Source: Steinernema hermaphroditum (taxonomy: Eukaryota; Nematoda; Chromadorea; Rhabditida; Steinernematidae). Taken from it: 64,000 nt of DNA. Shown piece by piece: positions 34,387 to 46,060 of this stretch. Both the position numbers and the translations under genes were made by a program. The notes under the pieces were generated by a model. It worked only from the letters and a program-made list of their open reading frames with translations. It did not search any database and had not been told where the DNA came from. The DNA lies in assembly GCA_030435675.1 (NCBI GenBank), contig CM059623.1, forward strand, positions 3,374,012 through 3,438,011. Direction: 5' to 3'. How positions within the stretch are numbered: the first letter of the stretch is position 1; each line of letters opens with the position of its first letter.

Positions 34387-35158
34387 TCATTCATGACTGC
34401 TACCCATGTCCGCCTTTGACGCTTCATGCTTCAGAATGGAGTAATCTGGACGATAGGTACCGTTCATCAGGCTGAGCTGGACCAGCTGTCGCTGCTTGTA
34501 GACGTCGTTCGTGGCGACGAGCAAACTTTCTACGATTCGCTGCGCCATCGACAGCTTCTCTTGCGCTTCGTCGTTGTCGAAGACCGTCACTCGCACGTGC
34601 AGGTCTTCGTTGAGATGCTCGTAACCCGGTCGATTGCGGTAGAGATCTTCCTTGGCAGGATCCTGCAAAGCACGGTTTAACTCCGAGGAAAAGCAGTGAT
34701 ACTACCGACCCGCATTGATCCACGTCCCTTGATGACGATGCGGCATTTGGTCACCTGTTCCAGTTCACGAATGGATGAGCCGCGAGGACCAAGAAGACGG
34801 CCGATGTATTTAAAGTTGGGCGGTTCCGTCGGAATCGGGATCTTGATAGTCTTCATGCGGCGATTCTAGAATAATCCGGCTAGAAAAGTGCACTCTCTGC
34901 ACAGAAACTTACGTGTCGGTTGGGAGTGCGCGAGTTGGAGAGCGTATCACCACCGGCAAACTCAGGACTGGACACGGCTTCACCGGACGACTGCGCCTCC
35001 GTGGACAGCTTTCGCGGTTGCGGCGAGACAAGCGTATCTCCAGCGCCGCTGATGGTCAGAGCGGCGGGCGCGTTCTCCGTTCCGTCGATTCTGGAGACGG
35101 TTCCGCGTTGGTGAGGAGAAGGCGTGGCTGCTGGAGCAAACCTTTCGTTCGAAGTCAT
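34387..35158 (-). CDS. STAR-family KH-domain RNA-binding protein
   Basis: Exons are 34913-35158, 34710-34865 and 34387-34662, giving about 224 residues. The KH domain contains IPIPTEPPNFKYIGRLLGPR and GSSIRELEQVTKCRIVIKGR, that is the extended STAR-type GXXG loop (LGPRGSS) with the family's KGRGSM. NRPGYEHLNEDLHVRVTV completes the domain, and a QUA2-like segment follows. No QUA1 dimerisation region is evident in the Ser/Pro-rich first exon, unlike GLD-1 and QKI. STAR proteins bind UA-rich RNA to control splicing or translation. The join GSMR|DPAKED requires a GTCGGT donor at 34709; the nearby GTAGT donor breaks the domain. It is close to the eIF3d-like gene and could share a transcript with it. 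Confidence 0.85.
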
Positions 35159-35736
35159 CGTCGAGTTGCTCCCGTCGATCGGCGTTGAGCGCGTTGAGTT
35201 CAGCTGAACGAACTGACCGACTCACGCACGAACCAATTCGCAAAGTGAGTCAAAACCGCCGTGTCGACGTTTGCAGCCCGCTTATAAAGACATCGAACTG
35301 TCTGGAATCGATATGTAGACAGTCTGAATGTCCGGAAACAGACAAATTTGGCTAATATTGGGGAGAATTTCGGAAAATTTGCGCAGGTTTTCCGTTCGAG
35401 ACTACTTCAGATCAACTAGATTACGGTCGAATACACAAGTTATCCAGTTTTGTTGGTCATTCCACCTTGTCAGGGTCAGCAATCCGATCGTAACTTTACA
35501 GAAAAGCCTTCATTTCGCTCTATCGAAAGGAATCTGTGACTTACAGAGCGATGTGTGGTACGGTATTGACATTTGAATCTCTGTATAGAGCATGGCAATG
35601 CTAAACAGCCCGATTTTGACCGTTCCCGGGGCACGACGCAGCCCATCTAAGGCGATGCTTTCGCTTTTTTGCATTGCCGAATGTAGAATTTTAGTGTAGT
35701 TCTCGGCTACGGATTCAGATCGAGTTGCCGAGAACG

Positions 35737-36414
35737 ATGAACACCAGCTCCTCCGCCCCAGCTGATTCGCCGATGTGCCACAAGGACGACGCTACGAAAG
35801 CGAAGAAGCAGCAGCAGAACGGCAAGAATTGGAGCTCGCCGGCATTTCGACTCGAGGAGGCCAGCAATCCAGTCCCCTCCCCCTGCCGAATTCCCGAAGC
35901 CTTCCCGTCGTTCGAGGAATCGGCGATCAGAAGCCGAAGCTCCAGAATCCGAAACCACCAGATCTCTGCCTCCTCTTCGTCTTCTTCTACCGCAGCCAAG
36001 CCGTCGTCTGAGTGTCCTCAGGACCCGGAGGACCTCAAGGGCCTGCAGCCCCGGATCCGCCGGGAAAGACGCGGCGAGACGGTCCGCAGCGACACGTACA
36101 AGACGCAGATGTGTCGTTTTGGACCGAAGTGTCCCTACCTGGCGAAGAAGGGCGGCTGCCACTTCGCCCACTCGGAGGAGGAGCGCCGGAGCTTCCCACT
36201 CAAGCCGTTCTCGCGGCGACAGCTCTGGAACAACCAGATGCTGATGACGGTGCCGCCGCCGACGCCCGGAGAAGCGCTGGACGTGCCCTGCATGGGACGG
36301 AACTTCCCCGTCTTCGGGGACTACGTCAAGAAGCGCGAGGAGGCGGAGGCGGACGAGAAGTGGCTGACGGAGGAGATCAAGCACCTCAAGGAGATGTTCA
36401 GCCGCCACGAGTGA
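35737..36414 (+). CDS. CCCH zinc-finger protein, copy 2 (near-identical to copy 1)
   Basis: This is a single exon of 225 residues starting MNTSSSAPADSP. The first 50 residues, which include a Gln/Lys-rich patch, are unrelated to copy 1. From EAFPSFEESAIRSRSSR onward the two proteins are almost identical, including the C-X5-C-X8-C-X3-H finger and the C-terminal helix. The 3' UTR is also conserved to about 36590, including the AATAAA. Such identity at silent and untranslated positions indicates a recent duplication or gene conversion across 21 kb. Copy 2 is therefore the same gene body placed behind a different 5' exon and promoter. Likely role: cytoplasmic mRNA regulation, by family only. Confidence 0.82.
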   Translation: MNTSSSAPADSPMCHKDDATKAKKQQQNGKNWSSPAFRLEEASNPVPSPCRIPEAFPSFEESAIRSRSSRIRNHQISASSSSSSTAAKPSSECPQDPEDLKGLQPRIRRERRGETVRSDTYKTQMCRFGPKCPYLAKKGGCHFAHSEEERRSFPLKPFSRRQLWNNQMLMTVPPPTPGEALDVPCMGRNFPVFGDYVKKREEAEADEKWLTEEIKHLKEMFSRHE

Positions 36415-36656
36415 AGAAGGAGTGAATCTTCTAGAAAACAGAGTGGCCGTTGGGAATATGTTTTGTTGATTCGAGCTTTGATTTGATCGTTGTGAGAGTT
36501 AATAAAACAAAACCCAATTAATTGTGTTGTTCATAGACATAGATTGTTCATAGACACAGGTTGTTTCCACCTAGGCTGGCTACGAAAGATGCTAACTTCC
36601 TCAAGCATCTCTTTCAATCGTTAAACTCCAATTTATTCACACTTCCTATAGAAATA

Positions 36657-37384
36657 TTACACGGCACTGTCTTCTTCACTCTGGCTCCGCTTACTACTTC
36701 TGCTTTGCTTATTACTTCGGCTGCTTCGACGGTGACGAATACTGTCTTCGCGATCGGAGCAGGAGGAGTCCGTGGCCGACGACCTGCCGCAGCACTTAAC
36801 GATGAAGATGATAATGAGGACGAGGATGGCGGAGACGATGGCGAAGAGGAGCACGACGCTGGCCACCGTGTAAGCGGTGCGTTCTGTTTTGGTGAACTCC
36901 TTCGACTTCTCCTTGTCGTCGTCGGTGTCACTCACCGAACGGACGATTCCTTCTGAAACGAGAGACTATAGAGGGCCGGGAGGACGCAGATCCTACGTTT
37001 TGCGCGTTCCACACAGCTGAATTCGACCAACATCCTGTTGAACTCCGTCCGGTTACTCTCCGACCACTTGCTGGGGATGTCAGCGGCGACGAGTTGCTGT
37101 CCGAACCCGCACCAGTCGGCATGGGCGTCGATGATCTTCTCGATGGCCTTCTTGACGGCGGAGAAGCGGTAGAATTGGCCGACAGAGGTGATGTTCAACG
37201 TGTAGTCGCCTTGGTGGTCGTAGGAGACGAACGTCAGCACTTCTGGAAAGAGACAGAATTGACTGAGAGTATCCCGAGGGGGAGGAGGCTTACTGTCAGG
37301 CCACGGATTCTTTGTGGTCTCGGCGTTAGAGCAGGAGAAGAGGAGGGCCACGATGGCGACGACGATGAACCGATCGGCGATCAT
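36657..37384 (-). CDS. Small type I membrane protein, nematode-type, unknown function
   Basis: Exons are 37294-37384, 36997-37242 and 36657-36952. A signal peptide (MIADRFIVVAIVALLFSCSNA) begins the protein, although an upstream in-frame ATG at 37513 is possible. The ectodomain is about 100 residues with only a few cysteines (WCGFG, FSCVER). A transmembrane helix follows (VASVVLLFAIVSAILVLIII), then a cytoplasmic tail rich in Ser and Arg ending in QSEEDSAV. The last four residues could be a PDZ ligand, which is inference. The introns are 44 and 51 nt. I do not recognise the ectodomain fold. Confidence 0.7.
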
Positions 37385-38280
37385 GACGAACCGTTCTCTT
37401 CGAGGGCTTCTCAGCGGAATGAGTCCGACTGGTGGAGGGGCTTGCAGCGGTCGAAGTAGACGTCTCGTTGGAGCAAACGAGACAGTTTGGGGGTTTGAAG
37501 GTGTTGCTGCCATAATGGGGTGGTATGTGATGGAGTGAGGCCGTTTTTGGATACGGTAGATGAGCGGGCCATAGACAGAGACTTTCCCAAATAATCTAAG
37601 CGATTTTTGCAGAACAGTGGTTTCTCCATCCGAGGCCTTTCAATTGCAACTTTTTGGGTTGCTCGAGTTAGGCCCAATTTTGTGCTTTTTTGATAAAAAT
37701 TCAATATAAATTCGTAGAAAAATATTGCAGAGAAGTGTTTAGCATTATTTTGAAGTGCAAAAAATGTTAAGAATGTGTGATTTCTTCGATTTCGCTAAAA
37801 AAAATAAAAAAAAGACAAAAAAATGTTTTTGACATTTCGACCAGTGAAGTTCCGGCCATTTTCAACTGCTTCAGGAGACATTTTTTCGGGATAATTTTGG
37901 TACCATTCGATAGAGCTGTTCAATATCTACGGAACTTATCGAAAGGATTTTTTTATTTGAGTTAAATCACAAGATATGCATCAAAACAGAAAATTTTGAT
38001 AGTGGAGGAAGTTGGAGATCACGAAATCGAGGGGCGGTTGGTGGTTCTCGACACGATCCGCCTGCCTCGGCAGTGGCATTCCAGACGAGCGAACGAAGCG
38101 AGCCTGTAGAAATGTTTCACTGGGTGTTCCAAAAAATTTCTTCGACAGATGTTAACCTGTCGCGTAGCTCCGCATATCGCTAGTTACAACAAGTTTATTT
38201 CAGCAAATGCAAAAGCAAAATAGGACAATCTTCTGTATAATGCATCGTTTACTTGCTTCTCTCGTCTGATCGCCTTCGCT

Positions 38281-40769
38281 CTACTTCTTCGAGCTCAGAA
38301 ACTTGAGGTTCTGGCGGCAAACAGCGCGGTAGAACGTGGCATAATCAACGCAGCGGACCTTTTTGTTCTGGAGGGTGGAAGGCTCGTCGGTGACGTAGAA
38401 TCCACTCGACATCTCGGCCACAGTGTCGACAAAACGTCCCTGACAACACTCCACGATTTTCTTCACTTCTTCACGCTTCTCGCCGGCGGCGAAGGCTATT
38501 TCGGCGAACGGAAAGACCGACAGCTCCATCGCCGTTTCCATATCCAACTCGAGCTCCTCTTCCGCCGGCAAGTCGTGTAGAAGGAACTTCGCATAGGCGC
38601 TCCTGCTGAGGGCACCTTCGCCCCGAGTGAGCCAGCTGGAGGTGACCATGGGAATGTGGAGGGCGAGGGCGCTGGCGAACTCGACGGTCTCGTCGATGTG
38701 GTCGGCGACGTAGTGTGTTGCCTTTTGAACGTCGTCGACTACGGTACCACCGAGTGAGGAGACGATACGGTGGAGATTTGGGCCGTTTTTGGAGACGTTT
38801 TGGATGAAAACGGCGAGCTGAAATGAGAGCAATCAGTAAAATGTTTGTTTCGAATGTTGCCTACCTGATACAGTACAAATCTACCTACCCATCCCTCACT
38901 TTTAATAGCCCCAAAACACCAAAACGGAACGGTCAAGGCGTCGACCACGGGCTAAGGCTCAATGTTTTTAGGCTTTTATATTTTTTCATTTTAACCAATA
39001 TTATATACGCAACTTGCATACTATGATAGCCCGCGGCCTCCGGACCGCTCCACTGGCGTTGCTAAGCGCCGCGCTTTTATTGAGCTCTCCTAAGTGTGAC
39101 TATTCTGAAGGAGCGGTGCGAGAGGCTGGAGAGAAAGCATAGAGCAGCCGTCGTTGCCATGGTAGCCTTATCATGATTTTCCTGACTGTATGACCATGTT
39201 TGTGATTGGAAGTGTTTACCGATTCAATCATGTGACCGATTGACGATTCAGTGGTAGCCGTGTATTTGCTATATTTCCGACTGTATGCCCCTGATGGAGG
39301 CCAGAGATGTCGACGAGCCCGAAAATGACTCGAGAATCGATGGGGTTTTGGTCATCGAGTGCGGCTCATTTTGATTTCGGACTCGATCGGCATCACTGCT
39401 TGTGGCCAGTGTGTTCCTATGCCTTACCTGATTCCTAGTCGATCGACGACGGTCACCACCGTTCAAAGAAGCGCGGACGGAGTTGCGCCTCTTGGTCTTC
39501 ACAAAATCGTCACTATCGGATGTAGGTTCCGTGGCCGAATCGGACACGTCGTAGTCGGATGGCGAAGCGCTTCCGTCGCCCTTTTCAGCATCCTTATACT
39601 CATCATCATCCGATTCTTCCGATTCGTGCTGGCTATAGTCCATCGTATTTCGAGTGACGCTGCGCAGCGGTCTTCCAGAGAGTCGTCGAGGTGTCGCCAC
39701 CTCTCCAACGTTTCTTCTTGGTCTCAAAGACGACTTGGGTGTCTCTGGGAGCACATTTTCGGATGTCTTTTTGGGAGTCTTCTGTGGCGTCCCACTGGAG
39801 CTGGTACGGTGGTGAGACGGGCCAGGCGCGGGGCTCTTCGCCTTCGTCGATTTCGGGGTGACGAACTCCGAAATATGATCGTTCTGTGGTGGGGGAGTCT
39901 GAAATTTAATGTTTTATAATGGGATTTCTATCCTGGGTCCTGTTTATAGAAATGGCTTTTGATGGTAGAGGCAATATCTAATGGTTAGATTAGAGCAACA
40001 GTTCCCATATCGCACCGCTACGATGAGACGGACGTGCGCTACTGATAGGACGTCATCCATTGCATTTGTCGGTTTAATTACCCAAGTTTGAGGTAAACAT
40101 TAGATCCGCTCTTTCAACTGGAAGTGGCGGCATAAATTTTGGAACTGCGTCTCTTTGGAGATGCTCATAGATGGATCTGTTTAGCTTTGGAGGTCATGCC
40201 AATCATGGGTTATTTTGGTTGAACTCCACAGCCGAGAAACAAGCAAGTTATCGATCGGGGAACTCTATATCGGTCACTGTGGTATTTGTCGTGATGTAAA
40301 ATGCGTAAATCTTTTATATTTTTAGATATTTCGCATGAGAAACGATGTCAAAGTCTGTTTTTCAATCCTCACAAAGCAGATTTGGACATGCTTAGCTTAA
40401 CAGGTACAACAACCACGCAAAAGGCAGATTATCGAATTGCACCTCGACATGCGATTATCGGCTGGAGACTCACTTTTATAAAATTAAAAAGTTATATATA
40501 ATCTTTCGAAACGACCGAAATCTTATCTTTGGATTTTTTGATGATGAACCTACCGACAAGAGAGAGACAGTCGTCCCATCGGACAGCTTCGTCTCCAGCT
40601 CCTTGACCCTATCTTCCAAAGCCTTGTGTGACTTCTTCAGCGCCTCTATCGCCTTGAGCAGCTCTCGAACGTCAACCGTTTCTTCCTCCTGCTCATCGCG
40701 ACTCCTTTTGCTCGCCACATCGTCGGACGTCTCGCGCGCGAACCTCTTCGATCGTCGTTGCGTCGACAT
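38281..40769 (-). CDS. C-terminal tandem-BRCT protein (PAXIP1/MDC1-like)
   Basis: Exons are 40554-40769, 39428-39898 and 38281-38817. The first exon encodes a nuclear-type basic start (MSTQRRSKRFARE) and a coiled coil of about 40 residues. The second is acidic, Ser/Pro-rich and disordered. The last is a BRCT pair: BRCT1 has KNGPNLHRIVSSLGGTVVDD and the THYVAD-to-SSWL spacing, and BRCT2 has EEVKKIVECCQGRFVD and a closing FYRAVCRQNL. Such C-terminal pairs bind phosphoserine in DNA-damage and transcription factors such as MDC1 and PTIP. There is no FHA domain and no further BRCT. The long first intron (39899-40553) carries the SL1 RNA gene on the opposite strand. The middle intron (38818-39427) may hide extra exons; the join used is in phase. 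Confidence 0.72.
40071..40166 (+). ncRNA. SL1 spliced-leader RNA gene
   Basis: Positions 40071-40092 reproduce the 22-nt nematode SL1 leader exactly (GGTTTAATTACCC then AAGTTTGAG), followed at once by the donor GTAAACATT. Downstream are a hairpin, the Sm-binding site ATAAATTTTGGAA (40132-40144) and a terminal stem GCGTCTC-TTTG-GAGATGC ending at about 40165. The layout matches C. elegans SL1 RNA. It stands alone, not linked to a 5S gene, inside an intron of the antisense BRCT gene. It should be transcribed by Pol II as a capped snRNA-like RNA and supply leaders for trans-splicing. Confidence 0.95.
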
Positions 40770-42745
40770 GCTGTGGCTGAAATCGCGGAATCGGTCGAAA
40801 GAACGGCGCAAAACGATAAGTCGCCCGATCACCGAAGTGGGGCAGCATCGCGGTCGGACGCGGCGTAGATCGCTTTTTGGCGGGACGCCGCGACGTAGAA
40901 TGCGTCGATCGATAATCGTCGTTGCGAACGTCGTGAAACATCGCTTTTGAAGGCGAACATAGAGGTTGCGAGAGAAAGAACTATCTGTAAGAGTAGCGCT
41001 CTGGCAGAGTCATAGTTTTGAGTGACACCCTTGGGACTGAAAGAAAGCTGCCATTTCCCACTATACACTGTTTGCTTTCGAGGCCGAACTCTACACTCCT
41101 CACCGACTTTTCCCATCACCGATGGACCGCTTAGGTCCTTTTTTGCTTCCTCATCTGGGCTACTGTAGATCGTGCATAATACGGAGCCGACGGCGGATGT
41201 AATGCTACAGTGGGCATTTTGAAGCCTTGAGGACATTGATAAGTATGTTGTTTGTGGGCAGTGGGCAGTTGGTCCTGAAAGAATACCCTCAAGCAGCCTC
41301 ACCGTCTCCAGGAGAACTAACCATTGATCAACGACACAAATCGATCGTGATCAGAAATTGGTAGTTCGGCCAAGTGACCAGTATGGTAGAAGACTATCCG
41401 TCTTTCCTGTCATGATCCGTACGCCAGTCTCGATGGACATACTGAATCACCGAGGGTAGATCGCTCTTACGTGTTGACATTAGTGGGTCAATCATGAAGA
41501 TTACTTTAAAGTTATACTCTGTCTGAAAGGGAAGTCCCAGACCACTCTCCGGAGTTCCAATCTTGGACTTCCTTGTCGGGATCAAAGTGGTATCGTTTCC
41601 AGATATCCTATCTGTTCGGATGGTAGGTGCACAGATCAAGTAGAGCTACATAGGCACAGATACAGCTTTGAGGACTCATTTTCATTTCAAGACTCAAGAC
41701 TCAAACAAGAAGATTACATCAAAGTTATATGTTTTCCGAAGTCACAGACCACTCGCTGGAGCTCCAATTTTGGACTTCCTCGTCGGAATCGAAGTGGTAT
41801 TTCGTGATACCGTAGCTGTTCGGAAGGTAGGTGTTGTGCTCAAGTAGAGCTAGTAAGGCTTCCAAGACTCCACGAATATGGATCGGTTTAGTTTTGGAAG
41901 CAACGCTTAAACTTCCATGTCAATGTTATATGGAAGGGTCATTCATCGGAAACGGTAACATGGACACCCTTTCAGGATGCTTTCTATGGATGTGGGTAGC
42001 TAATATCCTGGTAGGGTCTCGCAGACCAACCTCTAAGTATTCAGAACTATCTAACCGGGATGTTTCTCGAATATTTTGAAGTTTGAAGACAGATCGATGA
42101 CGATGCCGATAAAATCACCCATCTCCAAGAAGCAACCGGATCTGTTACGTCCTCTATGACGTTAGTAAACGTTTCTTTTTGTTATGAGAGACGAAGAGAT
42201 GACTTAACGATGTTTGAAAAAACAACACCGATGGCAAACATTTAGTTCAGTGTAATTTACCTCCATCTAGACTCGATTCATTATCAAGGCAGTCTCAGGG
42301 TCTCAAGTGCATAGCCGTCGACCGTTTATTGACTGTCTCGATGTCCATTAGACACGTTCTTCTTGAAACCAATCTTCGTCGTAGCTTTGTAGACATATCT
42401 AACTACACGGAAGTTCCAGGCCCCAGGGGAGGAGCAGCGGAGGTATGTATGGCGTTACGCGCTGAGTCAGCTGTCTTAGCGACTTCTCGTAATCTCTCAG
42501 ATGCATTCCTCGAAAGCGCGAAAAGAGGATTCGCTGACTCGATGGCGCTAATCGCCGACGGAGCGTCTCGTCAGCGTCGGGCACTCCAACTGATTAAAAC
42601 GACCGTCAACGCGAAAACACACCGAAAATAACTTAATAACCGTAGAAAGAGGCTTTGCCACGTAGACGTCAAAGCGGCGTCTAATCGTCTAAGCGGAGTG
42701 CGGCGCCGTCGAAGTCGGCGCCGACGGCGGCGGTCACTTCACACG
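40770..42745. other. Intergenic region with a tandem pair of 160-bp repeats
   Basis: I see no supported gene. Segments about 41494-41660 and 41712-41866 are diverged direct repeats sharing ACAGACCACTC-like starts, TTGGACTTCC, GGTATNGTNNC and CAAGTAGAGCTA. An open stretch at 42329-42631 on the plus strand has no family resemblance and may be chance. This stretch should contain the promoter of the plus-strand gene at 42746. Confidence 0.45.
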
Positions 42746-45700
42746 ATGGAGCAATCCGGCAACGGAGCGTCGGAGATGGAGACGCGGAGGACGCTGTTCG
42801 TGTGCGGATACATCGACAAGCGATGGCACAACAGGTAGGTTTGGGTAGACAGGTACTTGTCTTGGTGTCCACCAAGAGACCGTAGTGGCACCGTTGCAGT
42901 CAAAAGTCGTACAGACGGTAAACTCACGAAGGGCCTAAAGGTCTTTCGGGTTGAGATACCATAGCCCTACGGGCGAGAAGATTGGCGCTTTTGATTCCAG
43001 TTTAACCCGGTAGACAATTGGCGGACTGTCGGTCTCGAATACATAGTGGCAATGAACCGGTTTGTTCTCAGCTGTCTGACTGGCACATTGCGATCGCGTT
43101 TGATTTGTAAACCGGTCGGGGAAGGTTCGACGCCGGCCCGTGTCTTTATTTTGTCTGCTGTCTGCTAAGCAGGGGCTCTTGTGCGGAACCGTATCCTACC
43201 ACTGATGTTTCATACGATCCCCTGTTCGTAATACAGGGACTGGGCTATTCCTTTCCCGGTCCAAGTCGAAGCAATTCGCAGTGCTGAACGAAACCGACAT
43301 GTCTATGTCCCCATGTCTAATTTTAGCTTCCCTTGAATCATTTTTGTTTCTTTAGGCACTTCCATCCTGGGCAAACTTAAAAGAAAATGGCACTTACAAA
43401 GTACCGTAGTACACATTTCTTCGTCTGGCTCTCTTTGAGAAAGAACTTAACAAAGAACTTCACAAAATTAATTCGATTTTCGTGCATCTGGGGTCTCACT
43501 ATTGAGTGTTTTGTGGACTACAGACTCTCTAGACTTCTACTCACTAGATACCCTTTTCGGTATACTCTCTATGGGCACACATCTGAAGGCCACCGAAGTT
43601 TAGCATCTACAGTTTCATATCAGTAACATCTCAGAAACGAACTGTCATATTTCGGATAACATACATCTCAGCCTACCGTATCCCCCTCTCTCACCCGCTC
43701 ATTTCAGCTCCTTGAACGCCATAACCACCGACCTGATGGCGCAGTTCTTCGTGTGCGCGAACGCGACGAAGTCGACGCCGTGGACGTCGCTGGCGACGAA
43801 GTACATGCTGGCGCGCACGGAGCTCGCCCTCTTCTTCATCAACGAGTTCACTCTCAGCGACGTGCGCTGTCTGCTGACCCTCCAGTTCGCCTGGGAGCTC
43901 CATCTCCCCATTCTAATGATTCGACCGCCACGCACGAAGCTCGTCATCTGTGAGGGTGCCACGTCGAAGACGGTCACCCCGAAGAGCACCGACATGGGCT
44001 TCCTGGTGAAGTAAGTGCTCAGATCTAATGGGGCGCTTCCATCTCATTGCCTTCAGCATGGACAAGAAGATATCCCCGCCACAACCTCCCGGACCGAATC
44101 CGAACCCCCTCCGGCCGGACTACGACCTTCTTCAAGAGATTCTCTACCACGTAAGGACCGCTCTTTTGAGTCACCTCAAGAAACCTCTAGGGCTACCAAA
44201 ACTCGCTCTCCTACGACCGTCTCGACCACCTCACCTCCATGGCACGCCTCAAGAACCGCATAGCGCGTCTTCTTGCACCCCTTCCCGGCGCCAACGACTC
44301 CGAAAGCCTCGCGTCGCTTTCCGTCTCCAACAACGCCACGCCGAGTCCCCAGCCGCCGAAGGGCCGTCCTCCACACGGGGGCTCGGGCGGCGCGAAACGG
44401 GCGCAGCGGAGCCCGTGCATGCCTCAGAAAGGTGAGGGGAAAGGGTCGCGCGCGGTGGTCGTCGACGAGCGCCTTCGGATTCGCATCGCCTCCGAGGCGG
44501 TCGACGTCACGCAAGAACTGTTCTGCTCGCGTTGCGGCCAACTCAGCGAAATCACGATTGTCAACTGCAACTATGATGATGATGCTGCTGCTGATGATGT
44601 GGTGGTGGAGGACGAATAAATGCATGTTCTTTTAGATGTGTCGGCGTCGAGCATGAGAGCCACCAAAAGCATGGTTAATCTGAGCAACGGAGGCAGCAGC
44701 CGCATGCCGCCCGCGAACGGCGTCGCCGATCTGCTGCCGCAGGTGAACCGGCAGCTCTCGCAGAAGTCCACCGCTTCCAGCCGCTCGGAGCGTCGTTCGA
44801 GGTACGGTATCGTGGCTGACTGTATAGGGTCCGTTTGCAGAGGGACAGGGCGCGTGGTACTACAGTATGACAGATGAATGAATGAGTACTGTGTCTCTGG
44901 GGGTCACCGGGTAAAGAGTTTGAAGTCTTCATGCGTGTCCATTTGGGGTACGGTATTGTGGCTGGTGTCTACAGTACCCAAAAGAGTAGAAAGGAACCTG
45001 ATATAAAAACACATATGTATCCGTAGTCAATGATTGGCTAAATTAGCGAAAAAAACGAAAAGAAAACATCGAAGGCATCTTTTAAAGAAAAAAAAAACAA
45101 AAATTTATCCACTACTAGGCTTCGAACCATAATCCTGCGTTTCTCGGCCTAGAATGCTAACCACTACACTATATGAGCGGAAAATCCCTTTGCTTTGCAA
45201 AAATGGTTGCCATATGGTGCAGTGGTTACCGCTACCGATTTGTAATCGATCGATGCAAGTTCGAGTCCGGGAGAAGGCAAATTTTTGGCTGTTTTTCTGT
45301 AATTGCAACGCAGACTCTTTGCCACTTTTGACATTAGGGGATTCAAGGTAAAACTGTAAAGAATCGGCTCTTGGCTTCCAAATTTCCTGTCGGCATCAAG
45401 ATTCTGCCCGGTATTATACAGTATCTCGACCACGGTCACAACAAATCTGAGTACGGTAGCCCGAAGAGACATAAAGAATCTGAAACTGGTCTTAAGGAGT
45501 TCCTTCATTCGAATTTTTGATTCAATTTCAGGATTCCTTGTCGAAGACACGTCCCTAACCACAAAGCGATGTTTCAGTGTGAGTTCCCTCGACGACGTCA
45601 GCAACTACACCGCCACGCAGTACCTCGTCTTCTCGGTGAAGGACCGCACGCAAAACCCGATGCTCATTCAGTTCCCCAACGACGTCATCTTCGACTACGA

Positions 45701-45905
45701 GAGCGGCCGCTTCCAGAACCCGGATGCGGCCGAGTACCTCGAGAAGGACGTGTGGGGCTCGGACACGAGTCTCGAGGAGGAGGCGGAGATCGCGCCCAGC
45801 ATCCTGGGACGCTTCGAGGAGCGCGACCTCACCGCACACATCGCCACTCACGAGCCGGACAGCGATCTCGACGACGAGTTGGCACCTTACATCAAGCCCA
45901 TATAA
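42746..45905 (+). CDS. Protein with a possible divergent TIR-like domain
   Basis: Seven exons were read: 42746-42834, 43708-44010, 44057-44150, 44184-44432, 44635-44801 and 45574-45905, plus a possible read-through of 44433-44619 as an alternative end. Residues 10-135 look like an alpha/beta sandwich of TIR type: a start strand RTLFVCGY, helix SSLNAITTDLM, then TELALFFINEFTLSDVRCLL followed by QFAWELHLPILMIRPP, which echoes the C-terminal half of TIR domains (strand D, the polar turn, helix D, then IPI). I see no convincing catalytic NADase glutamate. The rest is Pro- and Ser-rich with one short helix, ending in an acidic region. I do not recognise the whole protein. Other Rossmann-like folds are possible. 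Confidence 0.55.
45109..45274. repeat. Divergent pair of tRNA-like sequences (palindrome)
   Basis: The minus-strand unit reads TAGTGTAGTGGTTAGC (A-box-like) then GGTTCGAAGCC. The plus-strand unit reads TATGGTGCAGTGGTTACC then AGTTCGAGTCC. The two start close together and point outwards. They lie in the last intron of the TIR-like gene. Confidence 0.65.
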
Positions 45906-46060
45906 TGCGAACGAAAAGAAGAAGAAGACGAAAAGACGACTGAACAAATGGACCTCTGCATGCTTCTGTTGATAAAAACGCTAGTGGATTCACATTTATA
46001 CGCTCATAATAACAACATCGCAAGTCGAGATCTTCCAGTAGCAGTAGCGTTAAAGCCGTC

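Noticed and set aside
40829..41302. 157-residue open frame on the minus strand upstream of the BRCT gene
   Set aside because: No domain, atypical composition and no splice link to the BRCT exons; likely chance.
41800..42640. Open frame at 42329-42631 as a first exon of the plus-strand gene
   Set aside because: No family resemblance and no donor leading into the 42746 exon, which already starts with an ATG.
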